Assembly: GCA_008501545.1 (NCBI GenBank)
Contig: QQUM01000306.1
Span: forward strand, 1-5,463
Direction: 5' to 3'
Origin: Calditrichota bacterium
GTDB taxonomy: Bacteria > Zhuqueibacterota > Zhuqueibacteria > Zhuqueibacterales > Geothermadaptataceae
Length of the DNA: 5,463 nucleotides
The notes below the pieces were generated by a model, which did not search any database, had not been told where the DNA came from, and saw only the letters and a list, made by a program, of their open reading frames with translations. A program made the translations under genes and the position numbers. Shown in pieces: positions 1 through 5,463 of the stretch. The stretch's first letter is position 1. Each line of letters opens with the position of its first letter.

Positions 1-458
1 TCATGCAAGAGCGACAGCAAATTATGTACGAACATCTTACCGATAATCGACAACACAATGGTTATTGCTGTATAAGTCCCTACGAACAAACGACTGGTCA
101 ACGTCATTTTGAACAGGAAGATGACGGCACCGAGGATAAACGTGGTGATAAAAGCCGTTTTGATAACCGCAAAGGCCTGTGATGGAATGGACTTTGTTCG
201 AATATCATGGTAAACACCCATCGAACCCAGGACGATAATCCATGCCGGAATATAACTTACCCACAGGATGATATTCTTTTCGGCAAAAAAGAGAAATCCA
301 CTGAGATCGGCAGAAATTGCAAACGCCATATCGCCTTTGCCAAAAAATTCCCGCAAGTAAAAACTGACGAAGTACGAGATGAAAAACGAAATTAAGATAA
401 TCGTTGTATCGAAAAATTTTATTAAGCTTCGAAGAAAAGCTTCCTTCTCTCGAACCAT
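1..458 (-). CDS. Polyprenyl-phosphate glycosylphosphotransferase (initiating sugar transferase), N-terminal part; 3' end beyond left edge
   Basis: This reading frame stays open for 152 codons from the ATG at 456-458 to the window edge, so the gene is partial. The translated part is strongly hydrophobic, with likely membrane helices near residues 13-35, 63-82, 100-117 and 126-148. A short loop (GVYHDIRTKS, 81-90) follows the second helix, and the segment TSRLFVGTYT (121-130) opens the last one. This layout is typical of the N-terminal membrane region of the WbaP/EPS sugar-transferase family, which moves a sugar phosphate from a UDP-sugar to undecaprenyl phosphate at the inner membrane and so starts repeat-unit assembly. 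The catalytic bacterial sugar transferase domain would lie off the left edge and is not seen. The start is supported by AAGGAA five bases upstream; another ATG five bases upstream is followed at once by a stop. A different polytopic membrane protein remains possible, but the polysaccharide neighbours favour this call. Confidence 0.78.
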   Translation of the reverse strand, partial: MVREKEAFLRSLIKFFDTTIILISFFISYFVSFYLREFFGKGDMAFAISADLSGFLFFAEKNIILWVSYIPAWIIVLGSMGVYHDIRTKSIPSQAFAVIKTAFITTFILGAVIFLFKMTLTSRLFVGTYTAITIVLSIIGKMFVHNLLSLLH

Positions 459-478
459 TACATTTCCTTAACTGATAT

Positions 479-496
479 ACTGTCTTTTTCGACAGT
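479..496. repeat. Small perfect inverted repeat (ACTGTC, 6-base loop, GACAGT)
   Basis: Six-base arms at 479-484 and 491-496 flank a six-base spacer, within the 67-bp gap between the epimerase stop and the sugar-transferase start. On the transcribed strand it lies just upstream of the AAGGAA ribosome binding site. Neither side has a T-run, so it is not a convincing intrinsic terminator. It could be a weak RNA hairpin, a protein-binding site or chance. Confidence 0.3.
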
Positions 497-525
497 GAAA
501 CGCTTTACAATAAAAATAATTGAAT

Positions 526-1476
526 TCAAATCTGATGCTGTTTGAACCATTTTACAAATTCAGGAATACCTTCACGGATATCGACATTCGGCGTGTATCC
601 AATCTCCGTCTGCGCCTTTGAAATGTCAGCATATGTACACTCAACATCACCCGGTTGCATCGGTTGACGATCGATAATGGCTTTCTTGCCATAGCTCGTT
701 TCAATGAGTGAAATCAGTTCATGCAATTGAATCGTGCGTGACTCACCAAGATTATAAACATGGTAGCCATTGCAATACGCTACACTCTTCTCAATGCCAT
801 CAATGATGTCCGAAATAAATGTATAATCCCGGCGTGTCGTTCCATCTCCATATACCGGAATTGGTTCTCCATTGGCGATTAATTTTGTGAATTTATGAAT
901 CGCCATATCCGGACGCTGGCGCGGGCCATAGACCGTAAAAAAACGTAGACATGTCACATTCATTTGATAAAGATGGTGGTATGTATAACCGATCAACTCG
1001 CAGGCTTTTTTCGTTGCAGCATAGGGAGATATTGGGTTATCTACTGGATCGTTTTCAGAAAATGGTACCTTTTTGTTGTTCCCATAAACTGAAGATGATG
1101 AGGCCATGACAAACTTCGGTGTTCCATATTCGCGGGCTCTTTGCAGAAGCTCCATCGTTCCTTGAATATTCACGCGTTCATAGAGCATCGGCTGTGAGAG
1201 CGATGGCCGCACACCAGCGCGGGCTGCCAAATGAACAATAGCATCGAATTTATGCTGTGTAAACAATGTATCGAGTAATGCTGTATCGAGAATATCACCT
1301 TCGATAATTTCAACCCGCGGATCATCTTCAAATCCGGCACAATTGCATCGTTTAATTTGCGGGTTATAGTAGTCATTAAAATTATCGATTGCGACAACTG
1401 TATGATCATTCCTGAGCACGTGTTCACAAAAATGCGATCCGATAAAACCAGCTCCGCCGGTCAGTAAATACTTCAT
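526..1476 (-). CDS. NAD-dependent sugar-nucleotide epimerase, UDP-glucuronate 4-epimerase-like
   Basis: This is a 316-residue short-chain dehydrogenase/reductase of the extended type. Visible landmarks are the Rossmann glycine motif TGGAGFIGS (6-14), the NAD-binding Asp31 after the second strand, Ser127 in the SSSS-VYG stretch (126-132) as likely catalytic serine, and the Tyr152-x3-Lys156 pair (YAATK). AARAGVRPSL (84-93) and FFTVYGPRQRPDMA (179-192) match the pattern of UDP-glucuronate 4-epimerases, which interconvert UDP-GlcA and UDP-GalA in the cytoplasm. Length fits that family (about 310-340). The call to the family is firm; the exact substrate is inferred, and other UDP-hexose(uronate) epimerases cannot be excluded. 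A purine-rich GGAAAGG lies directly before the ATG. The gene starts 19 bp after the kinase stop, so co-transcription is likely. Its product would supply a uronic-acid precursor for the polysaccharide. Confidence 0.93.
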   Translation of the reverse strand: MKYLLTGGAGFIGSHFCEHVLRNDHTVVAIDNFNDYYNPQIKRCNCAGFEDDPRVEIIEGDILDTALLDTLFTQHKFDAIVHLAARAGVRPSLSQPMLYERVNIQGTMELLQRAREYGTPKFVMASSSSVYGNNKKVPFSENDPVDNPISPYAATKKACELIGYTYHHLYQMNVTCLRFFTVYGPRQRPDMAIHKFTKLIANGEPIPVYGDGTTRRDYTFISDIIDGIEKSVAYCNGYHVYNLGESRTIQLHELISLIETSYGKKAIIDRQPMQPGDVECTYADISKAQTEIGYTPNVDIREGIPEFVKWFKQHQI

Positions 1477-1495
1477 GCCTTTCCGCTCTCAAATT

Positions 1496-3847
1496 TTAAT
1501 AATGGTAATAACTGTATCCTTCGTGGGCGTATTCTTCTCCAGCGCCATTTAGAATCACACCAATAATTTTTGCAGGAACATGCTGGTACAATTCCATTTT
1601 TTGTTTTGCCACATCGCGATGGGTTTTGCCTGACCGCACAACAAGAACATTTGCATCCACTTGTGTGCCGATGACCACAGCGTCGGTCGCTGCATTAAGT
1701 GGAGGCGTATCGAAGATGATCAGATCAAAACGGCGCCGGACATCATCCAAAAATCGTTTCATCTGGTGTGAACCCAACAGCTCGGATGGATTCGGAATGA
1801 GTGCACCGCAACTTACGATTGACAAATTTGGAATATGTGTTTCCTGGATTATTTCAGGTATCGGCAGATTGTTCGTTAAATATGTGCTAAAGCCAGGTTC
1901 TTTGGTCAAACCGAATGTATTATGCAAAACACCACGACGCAAATCGGTATCGACAAGCAGGGTGTTGCTCTTGTGTTGTGCCATGGTAATCGCGAGGTTG
2001 GCCGCTGTAAAGGATTTGCCATCACCTGGCGCAAAGCTGGTGATGACGAGCGTCTGCACCCTTCCGGCCACTTTTGAGAACATGATGCTGGTACGCAAGG
2101 AACGGTACGCCTCGCCGATGGGTGTCGGTGAATAATTATGCGTAACCAGTTGGTTATCCACCAGACGCGCCTTTTCATTATCCTGAAATTCATTCAAATC
2201 TTCAAAATCGATATCCGGGATTGTCCCGAGAACATTGACTTTTAAATTGTTTTTCACATCGACAACCGTTTTCAAGGATTTATCAAGAAATTCAATCCCG
2301 AGGACGACGAAAACGCCGAGAAAAAAAGCGCCACTGACACCGGCTGCGGCTTTCCTTTTCTTGTTCCTGTTTACGGGATAATCAGGCGGGATCGCCTCAT
2401 CGATAACAGATATTTTCGTGCTTTCTGTCGCTGAATTCAGAGCAAACTTGTCATAACTGTTTTTTTGTGATTCCCAAATTGCACGCGCATTTCGCTCGTT
2501 TTCTTCCAGACGCGTATATTCTGCCAACTTTTCCGGGTGTTTTTTTAGCTTGAGATTTATCGTACTGATATTCTCGTTTAAAACACGCAAATCTTTTTTA
2601 TTTTCAATAAATTTATTTGCAACGACACTGTCTATTTCCTTAAAAATCGCAATGATTTCCGTAGCATATTCAACACTCTTTCTGTTGATTGCCGATGTTC
2701 TTCTTACCTGTTCGTCATATTTTTCTTCATACCGCTCGAATTTTCCCAGTGCAAGTTTGGCATTCACATCATTATCAAAAATGGGTAATTCCAAAATCTG
2801 GTGATAAATATCACGTAAGCTATTGTTTAAATCTTTCGGATCAGGTTCATCGCCACTGTTCGCTGTTCTGATTTTTTTGGCCAGCTGGTTTAATGCATCA
2901 TTATTGTCGTGTAATACCTCGTATGCGGTATTGTATTTTTCAAGATCCGAGTTGAGTTTTTTCAACTCGTCGGTTAAATCCATGCCATGGCGCGCGCGAT
3001 ACTGGCTCAACTCATCCTGTGCCGTTCGCATTTTTTGTTCAGCACTGTCCAGGCGTTCGCGCAAAAGTTGGCCGTAATTGCTTTCAGCACCCTTGGAAAC
3101 ACCGATGCTCTCACGGATGTAGATTTGTGTCAGCCGGTTGGTCATCTCTGCCACCAGGAAAGGATCATGATCCTGCAACACAACTTCCATCACACTGCCG
3201 GAGCGACCAAAGTACACATCTACACGGTTCTGGAAAGATGTTACTGTTGAGCGGAAGCTGTTTATTCTAAAGAAGATTTCTTCCGGGAATTGCGGCAGTT
3301 CATCCGCCAGCCTGAAATATAGGCCATTAACAGCAATGAGTGAATCCATCGCGCTTGTGACCAGCCCTGCATAAAGCTTTTCATCTGATAGTTCCGGTTC
3401 ATTTTCAGCCGGCAATTTGTAGAGTGACATGCTATCACCGCTGGTAAATCGCATCACATATCTGCCGGTAACAGGTGATCCTGATGTTGAAAAGTCAGAA
3501 AAAACGTGATGACGAATTGGGTGCTGGCCTTCACTGTAAGGTTCGACTTCCAGCGCAAGTCCCATCTCCTTTGCGATTTCTTCAGCAAATGAACGGCTGG
3601 TAAATTTTTGTTCCCTATACTGCACCAATTGCCGGTTTGTCTGTCCATCAAATTCCTGAAACTGAATAGTCGAGGATGCCTGATAAATCGGTTTTTCTGC
3701 TTTTACATACAATATCCAGGGAATTGACACAGCGATTGTAATGATGCTCCAAAGCCACCATTTTTTTAAAAGCGCACGCCAGAATCGTTGAATATCTATC
3801 GTGCTTTCCTGTTGGTTTTCCTCACCTTCGAAATATAAATCATCCAT
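1496..3847 (-). CDS. Wzc-type polysaccharide co-polymerase with fused BY-kinase (tyrosine autokinase) domain
   Basis: This 783-residue inner-membrane protein sets polysaccharide chain length and couples synthesis to export. An N-terminal Wzz domain carries the first membrane helix (about 28-47). A long periplasmic region follows, with charged, heptad-like, probably coiled-coil segments (about 255-330 and 365-470) and a GNVR-like stretch before AIPPDYPVN (485-493). The second helix is at about 502-520. The cytoplasmic part has EAYRSLRTS (579-587), a Walker A SFAPGDGKSF (604-613, Lys611), Walker A' LLVDTDLRRG (630-639) and Walker B DLIIFDTPP (708-716). It ends in a tyrosine cluster: Tyr773, 778, 780, 781 and 783. 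All parts expected for autophosphorylation by a bacterial tyrosine kinase are therefore present, in the single-chain form usual in Gram-negatives; the length is slightly above E. coli Wzc (about 720). No partner Wzb-type phosphatase gene is seen in the window. It lies 46 bp after the export gene and an AGG sits nine bases before the ATG. Confidence 0.95.
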   Translation of the reverse strand: MDDLYFEGEENQQESTIDIQRFWRALLKKWWLWSIITIAVSIPWILYVKAEKPIYQASSTIQFQEFDGQTNRQLVQYREQKFTSRSFAEEIAKEMGLALEVEPYSEGQHPIRHHVFSDFSTSGSPVTGRYVMRFTSGDSMSLYKLPAENEPELSDEKLYAGLVTSAMDSLIAVNGLYFRLADELPQFPEEIFFRINSFRSTVTSFQNRVDVYFGRSGSVMEVVLQDHDPFLVAEMTNRLTQIYIRESIGVSKGAESNYGQLLRERLDSAEQKMRTAQDELSQYRARHGMDLTDELKKLNSDLEKYNTAYEVLHDNNDALNQLAKKIRTANSGDEPDPKDLNNSLRDIYHQILELPIFDNDVNAKLALGKFERYEEKYDEQVRRTSAINRKSVEYATEIIAIFKEIDSVVANKFIENKKDLRVLNENISTINLKLKKHPEKLAEYTRLEENERNARAIWESQKNSYDKFALNSATESTKISVIDEAIPPDYPVNRNKKRKAAAGVSGAFFLGVFVVLGIEFLDKSLKTVVDVKNNLKVNVLGTIPDIDFEDLNEFQDNEKARLVDNQLVTHNYSPTPIGEAYRSLRTSIMFSKVAGRVQTLVITSFAPGDGKSFTAANLAITMAQHKSNTLLVDTDLRRGVLHNTFGLTKEPGFSTYLTNNLPIPEIIQETHIPNLSIVSCGALIPNPSELLGSHQMKRFLDDVRRRFDLIIFDTPPLNAATDAVVIGTQVDANVLVVRSGKTHRDVAKQKMELYQHVPAKIIGVILNGAGEEYAHEGYSYYHY

Positions 3848-3893
3848 CTAATTTTACCTGTACTCTTTGCCTTCAATTCTGTGAAAATGCAGT

Positions 3894-4562
3894 CTACTGT
3901 CTACGAACTTGAATGGTCAAATTGATAATTGAAACAAGAAATGATCCGAAGCTCAGGAGTGTTCGCCAATTAAATGTCTTGTGATTCATGACGGTCACCT
4001 GATCCCCTGATTGCACACCGAGTTCTTCAAGTGTATAAGCATTCTCAGCCTTCTCCAGTAAATCTTCACCTATAATTTCTCCCGAGCGTGAGATGAATAT
4101 TTTCTCCAGATCAGCATCTGATTGGGGGCCTTCAGCCTCACCGACCAGCTCCCATAAACTGCTTTGGGGTTCGACCAGGTACAATCCCGGTTTATGGACT
4201 GCACCTAAAACAGCGACACGTATTAACGGTTTGGTAATAAAATGCAATCCTGAAGCATAGACACTGTATCTTTCCCGCAGGTATTGGGCCAACTCAGCTT
4301 TTGAGCGACCGGTAACATGCACTTCCCCGATGAGCGGCAACAGAACCTGTCCAGTCGATTCAATTATATAATCATCCGAAATATCCAGTTTATTAATGTT
4401 TGCACTTTCAGCACCGGGCTCCTGCCATACAATTATGCGCACACCATCGCCACTGCGAAAGTCGCCGCTTTCAGGTACTTGTGCATGTATTGGATTGATC
4501 TGCAAAGTGAGAAGTATAAGTAGAAGAGCGATGGAGAATCGTAGTGATCTGTCCTTAATCAT
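3894..4562 (-). CDS. Wza-like polysaccharide export protein (Poly_export plus one SLBB domain), short form
   Basis: This 222-residue protein has a clear signal peptide: a basic N-terminus, a hydrophobic core (about 8-20) and probable cleavage after Ala27 (NPIHA-QVPE). The Poly_export region covers about 33-108, with GDGVRIIVWQEP (38-49) and TGQVLLPLIGEV (70-81). One SLBB domain follows (about 112-192), with VLGAVHKPGLY (118-128). A C-terminal hydrophobic or amphipathic helix (about 199-218) ends in basic residues. Family members form the periplasmic/outer-membrane channel through which polysaccharide leaves the cell, docking on the Wzc-type co-polymerase encoded next. It is much shorter than E. 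coli Wza (379) and has one SLBB domain where Wza has more. It contains no cysteine, so it cannot be a lipoprotein as Wza is. The start is supported by AGGA seven bases upstream and by the signal peptide beginning at this Met. The 96-bp gap upstream leaves room for a separate promoter, but none stands out. Confidence 0.92.
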   Translation of the reverse strand: MIKDRSLRFSIALLLILLTLQINPIHAQVPESGDFRSGDGVRIIVWQEPGAESANINKLDISDDYIIESTGQVLLPLIGEVHVTGRSKAELAQYLRERYSVYASGLHFITKPLIRVAVLGAVHKPGLYLVEPQSSLWELVGEAEGPQSDADLEKIFISRSGEIIGEDLLEKAENAYTLEELGVQSGDQVTVMNHKTFNWRTLLSFGSFLVSIINLTIQVRRQ

Positions 4563-4658
4563 GTTTCAATCCTGGGTTAATCATGCGGTTTTTAACTTAT
4601 ATCGGTAAATCATTTAAAGGGAGTAGAAAATCAGGGCATTTTTTTTAACGTATGCATA

Positions 4659-5375
4659 TTAGCGAGAACGATAAAAGCGGTAGCGTTTTTCTTTCGAATC
4701 AAGACTTAATTTTTTCAGCATCTTGTATATTTTAATCAACCCGACTTTTGTATTTCCATATTCAGGTGTTCGCAGATCTTTCATGATGCGCCAGGCATCC
4801 CGCGTTGGATCATCGATTACCAGGGCTCTCACTTTTTCACTCAATGGAAGCATTTGGGGATCAGCTTTCGGCTTGGCGTAATTGCTTCGGCCTTTAACAC
4901 GCGACGGAATTTTCGGTCGTTCAACAACAGGTGGTTTCACAACCTCTTGTGCAACTGCCTGATCACTTGCATTTTCGCGATAAGAACGCGATATACTTTT
5001 CGTTATATCAAGTCCGATTGAGAGATCGAAATCATTTATGGCTTCTTCGATGGTATCATAACACTCGAGAATTCGGTTAAATTCGAGCATTTCGAAAACG
5101 TCATACACCTCAGGAAGCATTTGAACAATTTTCAAATCCCCGCCTTTTTCCCGGATATTTTTAATTTCACTGACAAACACGCCCCATCCTGCAGAACTTA
5201 CATAATTTACTGTTCCCATATCCACGATCAGGTGAAAGAAACCATCCTGCAATACCTTTGTCATCTGGTTATGCATCGTGCCGCATGTTTGTGTATCGAG
5301 GTAGCCGCGAACTTTCAATAATGCAATATCACGCCTGGCTCCGACGCGACTTACAGAAATGTTAATTCCTTCCAT
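4659..5375 (-). CDS. STAS-domain (anti-sigma factor antagonist-like) protein with C-terminal winged-helix-like domain
   Basis: This 238-residue soluble protein begins with a STAS domain (about 4-117). The diagnostic strand and loop are LIVDMGTVNYVSSAGWGVFV (49-68). Aligned by eye with SpoIIAA, Ser61 takes the place of the serine phosphorylated by anti-sigma/HPK-type kinases, and Ser60 replaces the usual Asp before it. A proline- and charge-rich, probably disordered linker (about 130-175) leads to a basic domain (about 177-238) with three predicted helices: SEKVRALVID, RDAWRIMKDL and KVGLIKIYKMLKKL. It ends in KRYRFYRSR, which could be a wing. This looks like a small winged helix-turn-helix domain, but that is a fold-level guess. 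STAS proteins act in partner-switching control; here, as first gene before the export genes, it probably regulates the polysaccharide locus or its machinery. No partner kinase or phosphatase is in view. The start is supported by AGGA about five bases before the ATG. The STAS call is firm; the DNA-binding call is moderate. Confidence 0.9.
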   Translation of the reverse strand: MEGINISVSRVGARRDIALLKVRGYLDTQTCGTMHNQMTKVLQDGFFHLIVDMGTVNYVSSAGWGVFVSEIKNIREKGGDLKIVQMLPEVYDVFEMLEFNRILECYDTIEEAINDFDLSIGLDITKSISRSYRENASDQAVAQEVVKPPVVERPKIPSRVKGRSNYAKPKADPQMLPLSEKVRALVIDDPTRDAWRIMKDLRTPEYGNTKVGLIKIYKMLKKLSLDSKEKRYRFYRSR

Positions 5376-5400
5376 AATTTCCTGATTTCAATTAAGGTGT

Positions 5401-5416
5401 TCAAGTTGACTCTTGA
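5401..5416. repeat. Inverted repeat TCAAG-N6-CTTGA, possible operator
   Basis: Perfect five-base arms at 5401-5405 and 5412-5416 are separated by six bases, 25 bp upstream of the STAS gene start. The same stretch carries two TTGAC copies seven bases apart (5406-5410 and 5413-5417). It would overlap the transcription start predicted from the nearby -24/-12-like match. Arms this short can arise by chance. Confidence 0.25.
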
Positions 5417-5420
5417 CATT

Positions 5421-5432
5421 CTACAAATGTAG
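5421..5432. repeat. Short palindrome CTACA-AA-TGTAG
   Basis: Five-base arms at 5421-5425 and 5428-5432 flank two bases. It overlaps most of the sigma54-like element upstream of the STAS gene, so it could instead be a repressor or activator half-site pair, or chance. No T-run follows on either strand. Confidence 0.25.
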
Positions 5433-5438
5433 TGCCAA
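5422..5438 (-). promoter_or_regulatory. Possible sigma54-type -24/-12 promoter for the STAS gene and downstream operon
   Basis: On the minus strand this reads TTGGCAC-TACAT-TTGTA. The sigma54 consensus is YTGGCAC-N5-TTGCW, so the -24 block is perfect, the spacing is exact, and the -12 block has one mismatch (TTGTA for TTGCA). That mismatch falls on a highly conserved base, which lowers confidence. Transcription would begin near 5411, leaving a leader of about 36 nt that contains the AGGA ribosome binding site. No enhancer-binding protein gene is in the window. Confidence 0.33.
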
Positions 5439-5463
5439 AGAACATAAGTTGCGGTTTATCAAA

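Noticed and set aside
207..395. Plus-strand open frame of 62 codons near the left edge
   Set aside because: It is antisense to the partial sugar-transferase gene, whose open-ended frame encodes a coherent membrane protein with a good ribosome binding site. The plus-strand product is low in recognisable structure.
479..496. Intrinsic terminator after the epimerase gene
   Set aside because: The hairpin stem is short and AT-rich and is not followed by a T-run on the transcribed strand.
1626..2135. Plus-strand open frame of 169 codons
   Set aside because: It lies wholly antisense to the kinase domain, whose minus-strand frame carries clear Walker motifs. The plus-strand translation has no recognisable domain.
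2550..3270. Several overlapping plus-strand open frames of 60-87 codons
   Set aside because: They mirror the coiled-coil region of the co-polymerase gene in other frames, and none has domain-like sequence.
4317..4608. Plus-strand frames antisense to the export gene start
   Set aside because: The minus-strand frame has a signal peptide and Poly_export motifs, and the plus-strand products resemble nothing known.
4631..4658. Terminator just after the STAS gene
   Set aside because: The eight-base homopolymer reads as A on the transcribed strand and no stem precedes it, so it does not fit an intrinsic terminator for this gene.
5413..5418. Perfect TTGACA on the plus strand as a -35 box of a divergent promoter
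   Set aside because: No acceptable -10 hexamer is found 16-18 bases downstream; the bases there read caaaga. A divergent gene would also lie outside the window.
5424..5431. Minus-strand TACATTTG, matching the Bacteroidetes -7 box TAnnTTTG
   Set aside because: No TTTG lies 19-21 bases upstream as the -33 box requires, so only half of that promoter type is present.

Overview
The window holds the head of a surface-polysaccharide (exopolysaccharide or capsule) locus from a Gram-negative bacterium. There are five genes, all on the minus strand, so transcription runs from right to left. Four are complete and the fifth runs off the left edge. Gram-negative is inferred from a secreted Wza-type export protein paired with a Wzc-type co-polymerase whose cytoplasmic tyrosine kinase is fused to its membrane domain. 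Protein style and moderate GC hint at the FCB group or a related candidate phylum, but this is a weak impression and no taxonomic marker is present.

Layout in transcription order. 5376-5463 is a possible promoter region with a sigma54-like -24/-12 match and two small inverted repeats. 4659-5375 encodes a STAS-domain (anti-sigma-factor-antagonist type) protein with a basic, winged-helix-like C-terminal domain. After a 96-bp gap, 3894-4562 encodes a short Wza-like SLBB export protein with a signal peptide. After 46 bp, 1496-3847 encodes a Wzz/Wzc-type co-polymerase with a BY-kinase domain and a C-terminal tyrosine cluster. After 19 bp, 526-1476 encodes an NAD-dependent sugar-nucleotide epimerase, most like UDP-glucuronate 4-epimerases. 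After 67 bp, 1-458 encodes the N-terminal membrane half of a polyprenyl-phosphate glycosylphosphotransferase (initiating sugar transferase), cut by the window edge.

The genes fit one pathway. The epimerase would supply a uronic-acid sugar nucleotide. The glycosylphosphotransferase would load the first sugar phosphate onto undecaprenyl phosphate. The co-polymerase/kinase would control chain length and couple polymerisation to export. The SLBB protein would form the periplasmic/outer-membrane exit. The STAS protein at the head probably regulates the locus or its product. Polymerase, flippase and further glycosyltransferases are not in view and would be expected to the left.

The most interesting point is the regulator. 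A STAS domain with an apparently intact acceptor serine is joined to a DNA-binding-like domain at the head of the locus. The order STAS, export protein, tyrosine kinase resembles sypA-sypC-sypD of Vibrio fischeri, where the locus is sigma54-dependent. No RNA genes, CRISPR arrays, mobile elements or convincing terminators were seen, and no gene-free stretch exceeds 300 bases.
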